In this document: one piece after another, positions 20,256 through 30,822 of the stretch
How the letters are laid out: each line of letters starts with the position of its first letter
How positions within the stretch are numbered: the first letter of the stretch is position 1
Origin: Scalesia atractyloides
Taxonomy: Eukaryota > Streptophyta > Magnoliopsida > Asterales > Asteraceae
NCBI GenBank assembly: GCA_947069175.1
Contig: CAMTDV010000017.1
Span: forward strand, 33,055,126-33,119,125
Reading direction: 5' to 3'
DNA length: 64,000 nt
Translations under genes and position numbers: made by a program
Notes under the pieces: model-generated
The model's database searches: none
Seen by the model: only the letters and a program-made list of their open reading frames with translations
Told to the model about the DNA's origin: nothing

Positions 20256-20947
20256 TTGTTAAATAATAGAATCATTTAATTCATAAAGTGACGTTACGGA
20301 TTCAAAACCGGCGCCCAAACGGTTCAGTCGTCGGAATCCCGGAAATCTCGCGAGTTTTAACACCACTTTCAGTTATAACGTAAACCATTAACAATACATC
20401 GGTTATAACCGATGTTTGAAGTCCGCGACCAAAATCATAACCGCCGGAAAATTTAAATAAACGAACACAGTCCGAAATCAAACCAAATACATCTCGTTTT
20501 TCCCCTATAAATTCACCCTCAACCCACTGCAAACTTTTTCGCTCAAAACCACACTTTTCCTCGGCGTAATTCCACTCGCCGGAACTTTTCTGTTCGTCGC
20601 CGGAAAACCGATTTCCCCATTGCCGAGCCTTGCTGAGCCTCTGAAGCTTATACCGGAGATACCCATACTCTTTCGAAGCTTTTCGGAGACTTGCTGCTCC
20701 AAGACACCTGACGCCGGAGTTGAATTCTGTCGCCGGAGTTCCGCCGGAAGACAGAGGATCCAGTCGGTATACTTCTCCGCCCAATTTCTTTTCCTTTTTC
20801 ACAATTATCTCACCTTAATGAACTGTAAAACACTAATAAACCGATAAAAACTTTGAACCAATCGATTTCCGAACTCTGGTTATATTTCAGTGAAGAAGAC
20901 GATGTATTCGTTATCATATATGTTTAATATAAATCATGAAATTAATC

Positions 20948-21535
20948 GGGTTAGACACACAGTCCAGCGGTGGACTGTGTGCACATATAAAACGCAAAAC
21001 GTCTCAAGTTCGAATCCCGTCTCACACACGCTGCCTTAATAAAAATCATTTTTTGTTAAACCGAACCGGAGTCGTCATTGGTATATGTTAAGTATATTGA
21101 TAACCGGAATAATAACCAAGTTAGACACACAGTCCAGCGGTGGACTGTGTGTTTGTTTATATCACTGGTCACGAGTTCGAGTTCGGTCTTCTGCACCGAC
21201 TCGAACAATTATCTCTTCTTTTTAAATCAGGCAGAAAAGGAAATAACTAATAGTATTTAAGTATAATAAAAATCGAGTTATATAATATGTTGAACACACA
21301 GTCCAGCGGTGGACTGTGTGTTAGATTAAACCACAGGTCCCGGGTTCGAGACCTGTGGAGTGCATGTCCGGTTCGCTTAAAATGTTTTTAAAATAAATTG
21401 AATTTCGGTTTAATTTAATTAGTATATATATATAATTAAAATCAGATATATAACGGGTTAGACACGTAGCTCAGTTGGTAGAGCTGCGTGCACGCGTACG
21501 AGAGGTCTCGGGTTCGAGCCTCACTCAGCGCACTT
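20948..21535 (+). repeat. Array of four tRNA-like modules at about 169-bp period
   Basis: Modules start (TTAGAC or its variant TTGAAC) at 20951, 21121, 21290 and 21458. The first three have a D-arm-like hairpin, CACAGTCCAGCGGTGGACTG, followed 20-35 bp later by box-B words (AAGTTCGAATCCC, GAGTTCGAGTTCG, GGGTTCGAGACC). The fourth has a canonical box A, TAGCTCAGTTGGTAGAGC, and GGGTTCGAGCCTC. Spacers share AT-rich words such as TTTAAGTATAATAAAA. The array looks tandemly amplified rather than independently inserted. Confidence 0.78.
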
Positions 21536-22613
21536 GTATTCCGAATTGAACCGGTCAACGGTCAGGTCAAACGGTCAACGGTCAGAAAAAAATAAATTTT
21601 TTTATTATTTTTATTTAATTATTTTAATTAAAAATCAATTAAAAAATACTTAAAAATAACATTTTTAAGATTAGAAAATAGCCTCACACTCACAAAAATA
21701 CACCCAACAATCCTACTAAAATAGTTTAATAAAATCCGCTTACTTACAAAACCATAATGCGATTTATCTAGGTTAAATCTCACTCGTGGTTAAAACCACT
21801 TCGCGTGCATTCAACGTCATCAACCGAACGCACCCACTGTGAGTGAATCTTACAACTCCCCCTTTTAAATTACACGTTTTGGGGTGTGTCATGTGTTATG
21901 AAAATAATTAATTTATTTATTTAAACTTGTGCCATACCACATCATGACCTAAACTTAGATTGTTTGTATTGTTGTGACTTATTTATTTCCTTTTTGTCAA
22001 ATTATATGAAACTCATACATTAAGCCCATCAGTTCCTCGTGGGAGACGAGTAGAACATCGCGTGCTTCAAATCAAATTCATTAGTGTTCATGTGTGTATC
22101 CTTGAGTTTATATTGTTTGTAGTTGTGTCATTCATATTATCATGTTTATGCAATTCAATCATCAGGCCCCTAAGTTCCTCGTGAGAGACGAGTTGAGCAT
22201 CGCGTGCCTCTAATTGTTCCATTATTATTCATGAGTGTTTCATTCAATATCTTATGATTGTTGATTAAGTTACATCTACTTTTACTCATGTTTGGTTGTG
22301 CACATATTTCATAATCAATTTAAATAAATTTGTTCAAATGTTTTCCATAGGATTCACTCGCCAACATTATGTTGATCCAAAAACCTTTTTACACATGATA
22401 CAGGTGAACAGGTTGAAGCAAGGAAAACATAGGATATGCCTTAGAAGAGAACAAAGAAGTTTAGATTGTTAGATAGATCATGATGTAACATTTATTGTAG
22501 ATTTCCATTTAATTTGTATTAATGAATATGAAACGCTTAATAAATGTCATGAGTTTTGATGATAACCCAATCATGCCCCGATCACCTTATCCGCTGCGGG
22601 TCGGGGTGTGACA

Positions 22614-22741
22614 AAGCAAACCCAGTTAACCAAACAAATCAAGAAAACCTAACCACTAGGCCACCAGCAAGAGGAAGAGTTTTCAACATCAACGCCAATC
22701 CTGTTGAAGATAATGACGGCCCAAACGAAACACCCAACTAG
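22614..22741 (+). pseudogene. Gypsy gag, second part, after the solo LTR
   Basis: Directly after the LTR and its second AAGCA, the gag frame continues (NPVNQTNQENLTTRPPARG, then RVFNINANPVED) to TAG at 22739-22741. The ARGRVFNINA word is typical of the gag C-terminus in plant gypsy elements. Joining across the duplication keeps frame, which shows that the LTR arrived as a clean insertion. Confidence 0.78.
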
Positions 22742-22881
22742 TCTCCTTCACCAAAAATCAAGAATTCAACTCCAACCGCTTAGTTTTTATGTTTTCTTTA
22801 TGTTTATCTCAACCTTCACGTATCTCAATTATAAATTGGAAATTGTATCCAAGAATCTTATGCGAATTACTATTACAGTTT
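22742..22881 (+). other. Untranslated internal region of the gag-only element
   Basis: No pol-like frame follows the gag stop. The sequence is AT-rich and leads into a tandem duplication. Confidence 0.5.
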
Positions 22882-23630
22882 TGTTTTATACTCATTGATT
22901 TAACATTCATAACATCATACCTCATGACGTATCTCCGTCTCATCGTTTAAAGAAGATGGGCTGTGTCTCACTTCTACATAGACTAACCTCTTCATCATAA
23001 CAAACAAGAGAGGTACTGTCACCATTCAAACATGTATACTTTCAGAATTTAGACTCAAGCTTTGGTTGTTGTGTTTGATTATGTTTTAGAGTCACATAGA
23101 ACTAATCATAACTTACTGATAAAGCCAATGAAAATTTGACAAGAATATGGTGGATACGCCGCTGGTACTTCCTATATATAAGTATTCTTGCCAAAGGATC
23201 AGAGGCATTGTCAGGCGGTTATGAGAAGTTCCATGTAGGATTTAGTAATGTCTTGGTTGAAGTTTGTTTTATACTCACTGATTTAGCATTCATATCATCA
23301 TACATCTCAACGTATTTCAATCGCATCATTTAAAGAAGTTGGGCTGTGTCTCACTTCTACATAACCTCTCCATCATAACAAACGAGAGAGGTACTGTCAT
23401 CATTCAAACATGTATACTATCAGAATTAAGACTCAAGTTTTGGTTGTTGTGTTTGTTTATGTTCTAGAGTCACATCATAGAACTAATCATAACTTACTGA
23501 TAAAACCAATGAAAATTTGACAAGAATATGGTGGATACGCCGCTGGTACTTCCTATATATAAGTATTCTTGCCAAAGGATCAGAGGCATTGTCAGGCGGT
23601 TATGAGAAGTTCCATGTAGGTTTTAGTAGT
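22882..23630 (+). repeat. Two-copy tandem duplication, about 381-bp unit
   Basis: The two units share long near-identical stretches, for example GACAAGAATATGGTGGATAC at 23138 and 23519, and ACTTCCTATATATAAG. They lie where pol would be in a complete element. Each contains a TATA-like CTATATATAAG and a small ORF that starts alike in both copies. The function is unknown. Confidence 0.85.
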
Positions 23631-23906
23631 AGAAGTTTTGTTTTAGGATATAACCTTATCTTTCCAAACGTATCAAAACTCTTGCGCATGAAATCATACT
23701 TAGTGAATCAACTCTGTTTATCAATATTTTTATCGTAGGCATCAAAAAGCGATTCCTGTAGCAGGGTACTCAACCCTTACAAGGAACGTTACCGCCTCAA
23801 ACAAAATTTAAACTCTAACTCCCATCTAAGTATGTAATTGTCAAATTAAAACACCATCCTTTTTGAGACAAACATGCCACTACTTAAATTTCGGGACGAA
23901 ATTTCT

Positions 23907-23921
23907 AAAAGTAGGGGATAC
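23907..23921 (+). promoter_or_regulatory. Polypurine tract of the gag-only element
   Basis: AAAAGTAGGGGATAC immediately precedes the LTR start TGTAACATCC at 23922. The upstream context TTTCGGGACGAAATTTC is conserved in gypsy elements. Confidence 0.82.
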
Positions 23922-24111
23922 TGTAACATCCGTAAAAAACCGGGTTAACCAAACCCGCTTCGTTTATTAACCGAACAACCAGTTAAAATTTTCGTTGCAT
24001 GTTTAGGGTTCAAACAAATTTTAAACAATACATAATTAATAAATATATTAGAATTTAAAATCTATAATTGAAAATTTATAATAAATAATGAAATAAAAAT
24101 AAATTGCTGAT

Positions 24112-24180
24112 GCCGGGTTTCGAACCCGGGTCACTCTCAAGACCACACAGCCAACACACCACTCCGCCACTTGTGTTATT
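24112..24180 (-). repeat. tRNA-like module, antisense to its LTR
   Basis: The minus strand shows CAAGTGGCGGAGTGGTGTG (box-A-like) and GACCCGGGTTCGAAACCCGG (box B in a perfect 5-bp T-arm). It is the counterpart of 20175-20255 in the solo LTR, at the same place near the LTR start. Confidence 0.66.
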
Positions 24181-24900
24181 TGTTGATAATACTGAAACAA
24201 TTAATACTTAATAAAAAACTCGAAACTCAAAACCAGCCCGCCCAAATCCGCAGACGCCGGAAAATACGCGAAATAACGACGTTTCCTTTGACTCCGGAAT
24301 CAAGCAAGTATAACTGATGACTAACGTCAGTTATAACCGAAAACTCAATCAATTTCATTCATGGACCATAATTTCCGTTCGAAACCGAAAATCCAAATCG
24401 GTTGAGGAAGTTTATACATCCCCTGTGCGATCTTTCCTAGCTCGCTCACTTTTATCCATCTACACTCTCAACTCTCACACTCTATTCAAAAGTTCTTGAT
24501 CATCGGAGAACATCATACTCGCTGGAATTCTCTGCAAGTCGCCGGAAAACCGAACCCCTTCCATCTCTGTTGCCTTACTTTATAAACAGAACATCTAGAG
24601 CTCATACCGAAGTCACCCACACTCACCTCAAACTTTCTGAAGATCCTCTGCCGCAAGATACACGTCGCCGGAATAACCTGCTGTCATCGGAATCTCGCCG
24701 GAGGAACAGGGGATCTCTGTTCGGTATATCTTACACCTAGTCTCTCTCATTTTTATTAATCTCATATGTAGTTAATTACAATTTACTAAAGAAATTGATG
24801 AATGTATCGAAACAGTCGAGATTGGTTTCTGGGTAAAGTTTACGAAGAAGATGAAGTTTTGGATTGTGTACATATATAATATAAATCGTGTTATATCTCG

Positions 24901-25310
24901 GGTTAGACACACAGTCCAGCGGTGGACTGTGTGCAACAACAGGTCCCGAGTCCGAGTCCTGTTATGTGCACCGGTTTGATATAATTAAAATTCTTTTTAA
25001 GTAAATGATTTCTGGATAAATCTAAATAGTATTTAAGTATAATAAAAACCAGAATAATAACCAAGTTAGACACACAGTTCAGTGGTGAATTGTGTGCAGA
25101 AGCATTAAGCATGTCGCGGGTTCGAGTCCAGACTCCCGCACCGGTTCTGGCAAATTTTCAAGTTTTTAAATAAGGAAAGAAATGAAATTATCTAATTTGT
25201 ATATATATATAATTAAAAACAGAAATATTTTGGGTTAGACACGTAGCTCAGTTGGTAGAGCTGCGTGCACGCATACGGGAGGTTACAAGTTCGAACCTCA
25301 CTCAGCGCAA
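24901..25310 (+). repeat. Array of three tRNA-like modules at 163-169-bp period
   Basis: Modules start (TTAGAC) at 24903, 25066 and 25235. The first two have the hairpin D-arm (CAGTCCAGCGGTGGACTG and a variant). The third has canonical TAGCTCAGTTGGTAGAGC with AAGTTCGAACCTC. The second module's box B reads GGGTTCGAGTCC. There is one module fewer than in the solo LTR. Confidence 0.78.
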
Positions 25311-25328
25311 AAAAATACACGACCGAAC

Positions 25329-25390
25329 CGGTCAACAGTCAAACGGTCAACGGTCAACTGGTCAACGGTCAACTGGTCAAAAAGTCAAAA
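25329..25390 (+). promoter_or_regulatory. Cluster of GGTCAAC / AGTCAA words (W-box cores)
   Basis: Eight [A/G]GTCAA words occur in about 62 bp, the complement of TTGAC[C/T], the core bound by WRKY factors. Similar but smaller clusters follow the last module at 18908-18952 and 21546-21585. Regulatory meaning is inference. Confidence 0.5.
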
Positions 25391-26525
25391 TTTTATTTTT
25401 CTTTTATTTATTTATTTTATTTAAAAATCAATTAAAAATACTTAAAAATAATATTTTTAAAGTTAGAAAATTTCCTTGAACTCATAAAAATAAACCTAAC
25501 AATCCCATTAAGAACACTAATTAAAAATATTAATCTCAAATAAAAGTTTATTTATTTATCGAACTATTATGTTATTATTTAGGTTAGTTCCCTTGCCGAT
25601 TAAATCCGAATTCGTACGCATTCATCATCAATCCAAGAAACGCACCCACTGTGAGTGAATTCTTACAAATTCCCTTTTTTATTTCATGTTTTGGGGTGTA
25701 TCATGTGTCGCTTAAACTAATTCGCTTATTCAAACTCGTGCTATACCATATTATGATCTAAACTTAGAATGTAAATATTGTTTTGTTGTTATGTATTACA
25801 TATTGTCAAGTTGTATGCAAATTATTTGTTAGGCCCATCAGTTCCTCGGGGGAGACGAGTTGAACAACGCGTGCCTTAAAACTCATTCATTAGGCCCATC
25901 AGTTCGTAGAACAACGCGTGCCTCAAAACTCATTCATTAGGCCCATCAGTTCCTGGTGGGAGATGAGTTGAACAACGCGTGCCTCAAAACAATCAATTGT
26001 TGTATGTGTGTGCAATATTTAATATTATGTGTATTGTGAATAAATTTACATCTACATTTACTCATATGTGGTTATGCACTTTATTTTATAATCAATACAA
26101 CAAACACGTTTAAATGTTTTTCATAGGATTCACTCGCCAACTTTTTGTTGACCCAAAAAACATTTTTACACATGATACAGGTGGACAGAATGAAGCAAGG
26201 AACATATAGAAAAGTGCCTTAGAAGAAAAATAATGAAGTCTAGAGAGATGTATAGAACATGTTGTACTTGTATGATTTGATTGTATGATCTTCTTTAAAA
26301 TTGTATTAATAAATATGAAAAATTATAATAAATGTCATGAGCTTTGATGAAAACCCAATCATGCCCCGATCACCTTTTCCGCTGCGGGTCGGGGTGTGAC
26401 ATTTACCAAGTTAGTCGTATTCCGATGACCATTTACCGGAATTACTTTTGTAGAACCATGATATTGAAATACGTATTCCAAAGACCAAGTTAGTCGTATT
26501 CCAATGACCATTTACTGGTGTTTGT

Positions 26526-27716
26526 TTGATAGGCAGTTGTGTAATCGAATGGTATACGGATCGACTGTGGATGTATGAAAAGAACAACAGTGACAGATTT
26601 CTTAATTCTAGATACTGCGACAATGTGGATTTGTTTTTGGACTTTGCATTTTCTAATGATGTAGTTGTTGATATGAGGGTCAATATGCATGGTGATATGA
26701 TACGTGAGATAAAATGCCCATGTCATAAATGCAAAAATATAAGTTATAGAAACAGAGCGACTGTTCAAAAACACTTGTATAAGGATGTTTCATGCTTTGT
26801 TATGAAACATGGAGTGAGCATGGTGGAAATTTCATTCGCGAGGTTGGAGAATCTTCTTCTACAATGGAAGTTGATGATAATGACGAGGTTATAAACCCAT
26901 AGTGTTAGATAACATGTATGCATGCGATTATACTTCTAGTACTTTTGAAGGACATCTACCGAATCTTGAAGCAAATTCGATTCTATGACATGCTAAAAGC
27001 TGTCAATGAACCTTTGTGGGATGGGAGAAGTCTACAAATTGTTCAAAGTTACAAGCCATCACGAATTTCTTGACATGGAAATCACATTTCAATGTGTCCA
27101 CAATTGCTTACAACTATTACATTTCCATGGTTAATGCATTACTGCCTGAAGAGAATACGCTCACGAAAAAATTTTATGAAACAAAGAAGAGTTTAGAAAA
27201 GTTAAGTCTTCCTTAGGAAAGAATTGATGTTTGCAAACACCATGGCATGCTATTCTATTAGCAAGACAAAACATTAACATAATGTAAATATTGTAAGGAA
27301 TATCGTTATAAGAGTGATCGGAATAAGGTACCAAAATTGGTGATGTGGTACATGCCAATTAGTCCGAGACTTAAGAGATATATGTCTTCAAAAACAGCCA
27401 AAGATATGACTTGGCACCATGACCACAAAACAACAGAGGGTAGCATGGCACATCCTAGTGATGGCCTGGCTTGGAAGCATTTTGATGCGGAGAATCCTGG
27501 CTTTGCAAAAGAGATTCAAAATGTTCGTCTAGGGTTATGTACCGACGGTTCAACCCAAATAACTCCAACTCAATTCCATACTCATTATGGCCTGTCTTTC
27601 TCACAATCTATAACTTACCCCCTTGGATGTAAAAATACACTAGGATCTCAGAGCTATGCGACTGCAAAAAGAAAAGCGGTAAAAGATTTAAGAAATACTA
27701 TATTTTAATAGGACAA
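26526..27716 (+). pseudogene. CACTA transposase (tnp2-like) pseudogene
   Basis: Around 26570-26790 the frame shows RFLNSRYCDNVDLFLDFAF and IKCPCHKCKN, the transposase-associated domain (PF13963) with a Cys-His motif. Further on, mixed frames give LTWKSHFNVS and, at 27337-27708, VMWYMPISPRLKRYM, WHHDHKT, HPSDGLAWKHFDAENPGFAK and NVRLGLCTDG. These are hallmarks of Transposase_21/tnp2. Multiple stops and frameshifts (near 26900, 26990, 27215, 27250) and a truncated C-terminus after 27716 rule out activity. Confidence 0.85.
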
Positions 27717-27912
27717 TCTACACGGGTCAGTTTATGCATAACTTTGAATCTCATGCACAAGTCTAAAAAATATAAAGAGTTTGGTATACGAGAATTATGT
27801 TGTATTATCTATTATGTTTATGGAGGTGTCATGCACAAGTCTAAACAATAGACACTATGTCAATATTACTTAGTTTATTAACTTCATGTTTTTTCCTTTA
27901 TAGGCTAAGATA

Positions 27913-29156
27913 ATGGGTCGTGAAATGTCAGCTCATGAGATGTGGAAACAATCACATTGTAGGAAAGGAAGCAGGCCTTTGGATAAAGATCCAAGTGGTA
28001 GTAGTTCGCTACTTTCGGAAATTGATTCAGAAGGGAATGTTCGGGAAGAAAATCTGGTATGGGTTGATGATAGGGCAAAGGAGACTTGGGTAAGTTAAAG
28101 TAAATTCAAATGAAGTGTTTTAAAAGAAAAAAATAGTTAATGAAATTTGAATAATATAATTACATTTTTATCTCAATAGGCTAAGTATCAGGAATATCTT
28201 GTGGAAAAGTACAAGGATGAACCTCCCAAATTTGATCAAGATTTGTGGAAACAAGCTGCTGGGGCATGAAAAAAGGAAAAGTGTACGGGTATGTTTATTA
28301 TTTATTATCGAAGCTAGGGCTGTTTAAAATAGGCATTGTTAGATTTATTATCGAAGATGTTTAGATTGCTTTATCGAAGCTAGCGCTGTTTAGATTGCTT
28401 TGTCCCAAGATGTTAATAGGGCTTCTTTTGTTCTAAACTGGCGAGTTAGCTGCTGTCCTTAAGAATACAAGCAGTGCCATTGTTTTTTGTCCTTTGTTGT
28501 TTCTTGATCTTTATTCTTATCTGTCTCACTCAATTCCAGTGATTGATCAGAACCTTAAGTGAACATGATTGATGCTATAGCTGGATCATTTAATAGAGTG
28601 TTATTGAAATACATATAAATGATATGATTGATAGTATCTTATTTAATAGAGTGTTATTGAAATACATACATATATGTTTATGTTGTTGTTGACGTGTTGC
28701 TGATCAATATCACTATTTTTCTGAATGGCTATTGCTATCTGAATAAACGAGGCAACAAAGAATAAGGCATCTGAATCAAAATTTTCTAAATTTATCAGTG
28801 ATTAGCATTGCTTGTTGAAATGATAAATTTGTATGATTTATCATTTGAACTATGATAAATGTTGTTAGTTTTTTGTTTTGTAATTTGTCATTAGAGGAAT
28901 GCAAGTTTTGTGAAAATTATGGGTTGTGAAGGTGAAAATTATGGGTTGGGAAGGAAACTTGGTTGTTTTGTAGATTGAGAAGTTAAACGAAACTGTATAG
29001 GAGCTCGTTAAGGAAAAGGAAGAAGATAAAGAAAGGTTCAATGGAATTATAGGAGTGATGATGGCTCAAATGGAAAAAGAGAAAGAAGAGAAAGACGCTA
29101 TGCTCGTTAGGATGACGAAGATTAAAGCTATGTTAACAACGTCGGTCCGCAAATAA
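27913..29156 (+). pseudogene. CACTA second ORF (Transposase_24-like) with intron remnants
   Basis: A frame at 27913-28098 encodes GREMSAHEMWKQSHCRKGSR and a DxD-rich stretch. At 28180-28269 AKYQEYLVEKYKDEPPKFD then FDQDLWKQAAG fits the Ptta/En/Spm plant transposase family. At 28976-29156 a charged coiled coil (KEKEEDKERFNG, MAQMEKEKEEKDAM) ends in TAA. AT-rich stretches between look like introns. An in-frame TGA near 28267 and a TAG near 29005 break it. Confidence 0.7.
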
Positions 29157-29339
29157 GTATAAACATTTTTAGCTTGAATGTTTGGTTTCGGATGTTTTAA
29201 TTGGGATTTTCTGATATTTTGATTTAGTTTTTTATCACGAGGATGATGTGATGTTTGTTATGATGTTGAAATTTTATAAATGGTTACGCTTTTTTAACTT
29301 TGCAAAGAATATAAATGGTAGAATAAAAATAGGTATTAA

Positions 29340-29616
29340 AGGGAAAAAAAATATCACAAAAGCGGTAGCAAAATGGTGATAACAAAAAACGGTAGCAAGA
29401 GTGGTGATAAAAAGCGGTGGCAAAGTGGTGAGAAAAAACGATAGCAACAAAAACGGTAGCAAAACGAAGACAAAAGGCGGTAGCAAAACCGTGACAATCT
29501 AACGGTAGCAAAATTATAGCAAAAAATAAATGGTAGCAAATAGGTGGCAAAAAGGCAATTGCTGATAAAACGGGGCAATTGCCACCATTTTACGACCGAA
29601 AGTGTGGTAGCAAAAA
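29340..29616. repeat. CACTA subterminal repeats
   Basis: About ten copies of ACGGTAGCAAAA and close variants occur directly inside the right terminus. They are the usual transposase-binding arrays of CACTA elements. The three minus-strand ORFs here are by-products. Confidence 0.75.
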
Positions 29617-29634
29617 CCCTATTTTCTAGTAGTG

Positions 29635-30529
29635 AAAATAGAGGGAGGGAGATAGGAGTGTGTTGATTCAAAAAGAAACATGCACTAAAATATACTTTAA
29701 TTTCGTCTAAATAAACATAAGAAATTTAAGGTAATTTAGGGTTTTGGTTATGAATGTAGAGCTAGAAAGTGTTTAGAGTTTTGAGTAAACAAACACTACA
29801 AAATCAACTAATTTCGGCTAAAAAACCAATGTTGTGAAAACCAGACTGGAATGGCGACCGTTGCCTTCCCGGTCCGGGTAGTGACATTGAAACCGTTCTG
29901 CGCTTAGCTGCTTGACCAGACCGGAAAACTGTTGATAATTAGCGCTCGGGCTAGAAAACCACAGTCCCTAAGTAGAAGTAGGTTATTCTTTTTCTTTAGA
30001 TTTTTTTTTCTTGTCTAATTTTTTATTCTTGTTATTTTCTACATTCACCAACTCACATAAAGGAATAAGAGTTTGAGTCAAGTGTAGTGGATATGGGGTA
30101 GCAGCAGCTGTTTCACGAAGACTCTGAAACCCTAATACACTCCAAGAATACTAACCTGACACTTTATACCTCCAACATTTTAAACCACCAGCTACAAGTC
30201 CCTTGACTTATTGACATGTACAAACAAATACCAAACGTTAAAAAATTGTCATAACAACAAAAGAGACAACACTAAACGTTTATACCTAAAACATAGTTTC
30301 AAGATTAAGCTTTCTCATGTTTTTTAAGTAGCCCACATAATTAAAAATGGCTTATGTTTATTACTTTGTTATATTAGATAAACGGATATGTTTTTCGTAT
30401 CTTTTCTTAAATTTAAAATACAATAATTATTGAAGAAGTAAATTAAAGTAATTATATTGTATCATTTGGTTCTTCAATCTGGTTTGACAGAGTCAACGTA
30501 GTGGACCGGTAAAGAGACAGTTTGACATC
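29635..30529. other. No gene seen
   Basis: AT-rich intergenic sequence. A GC-richer patch at 29840-29930 contains CCGGTCCGGG and CCAGACCGG words that suggest a degraded small transposon. Nothing firm. Confidence 0.5.
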
Positions 30530-30537
30530 CGGTCCGA

Positions 30538-30814
30538 TAGGGATGTGCAAAATGGACCCGGTACCGGTACCGAATTTATCGAACCGGGTACGTTTTCAGT
30601 ACCGATTCGGTACCGCCTTTTGACATTTTCGGTACCGCTCCGGTACGGTACCGGTATTTACCGGTTTTCACCCTCAAATACCGGTACCATACCGTACCGA
30701 ACCGGTACCGGTATCGAACCGAACCGAGTATATTCGTTACCGGTACCCATTTTTGGGGATTTTTGGTACCGGTACTTTCGATTCTAGTACCGGTTGGTAC
30801 CGAGCTCATCTCTA
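30538..30814. mobile_element. hAT-type MITE rich in ACCGGTACC
   Basis: Ends TAGGGATGTGC and (reverse complement) TAGAGATGAGC form imperfect TIRs. Flanks CGGTCCGA (30530-30537) and CGGTCCAA (30815-30822) are an 8-bp target duplication with one mismatch, as in hAT elements. The body is a dense array of ACCGGTACC/GGTACCGGT words. ORFs on both strands are artefacts. Confidence 0.78.
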
Positions 30815-30822
30815 CGGTCCAA

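Larger units (their letters stand above)
19985..22613 (+). mobile_element. Solo gypsy LTR (2629 bp) with target duplication AAGCA
   Basis: It starts TGTAACATCCGTC and ends CGGGTCGGGGTGTGACA. It is flanked by AAGCA at 19980-19984 and again at 22614-22618. It sits inside a gag gene whose reading frame resumes correctly on the far side. This is the signature of an insertion followed by LTR-LTR recombination. A TATA-like CTATAAATTC is at 20505-20514. It carries one antisense and four sense tRNA-like modules. Confidence 0.92.
23922..26401 (+). mobile_element. 3' LTR (2480 bp) of the gag-only gypsy element
   Basis: It starts TGTAACATCCG after the PPT and ends GGTCGGGGTGTGACA. It aligns along its length with the solo LTR at 19985-22613 but is clearly diverged and has one tRNA-like module fewer. 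Repeated GGCCCATCAGTTCC words near 25833-25955 show local tandem copying. Beyond its end lies CACTA sequence. Confidence 0.88.
26402..29634 (+). mobile_element. CACTA (En/Spm) element, left end lost
   Basis: The right terminus CCCTATTTTCTAGTAGTG at 29617-29634 is the reverse complement of a canonical CACTACTAGAAAA end. It is preceded by subterminal repeats. Inside are degraded tnp2-like and second-ORF sequences in the expected order and strand. The left terminus is not found. The element meets the gypsy LTR end at 26401, so the left part was probably lost. A duplicated ACCAAGTTAGTCGTATTCC word lies at 26405 and 26484. Confidence 0.8.

Noticed and set aside
20948..21535. CRISPR-like array because of the regular spacing
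   Set aside because: The unit is 168 bp with diverged copies, inside an LTR of a plant genome, without short identical repeats or unique spacers.
20948..25310. Functional tRNA genes in the LTRs
   Set aside because: A and B boxes are good, but no acceptor stem closes and there is no 7-nt anticodon loop. Best described as tRNA-like modules.
29793..29810. Possible further CACTA left end (CACTACAAAATC)
   Set aside because: Only the first ten bases fit, with no subterminal repeats and no partner end.
30545..30809. ORFs of 77-80 codons on both strands
   Set aside because: They follow the palindromic ACCGGTACC words of a hAT MITE.
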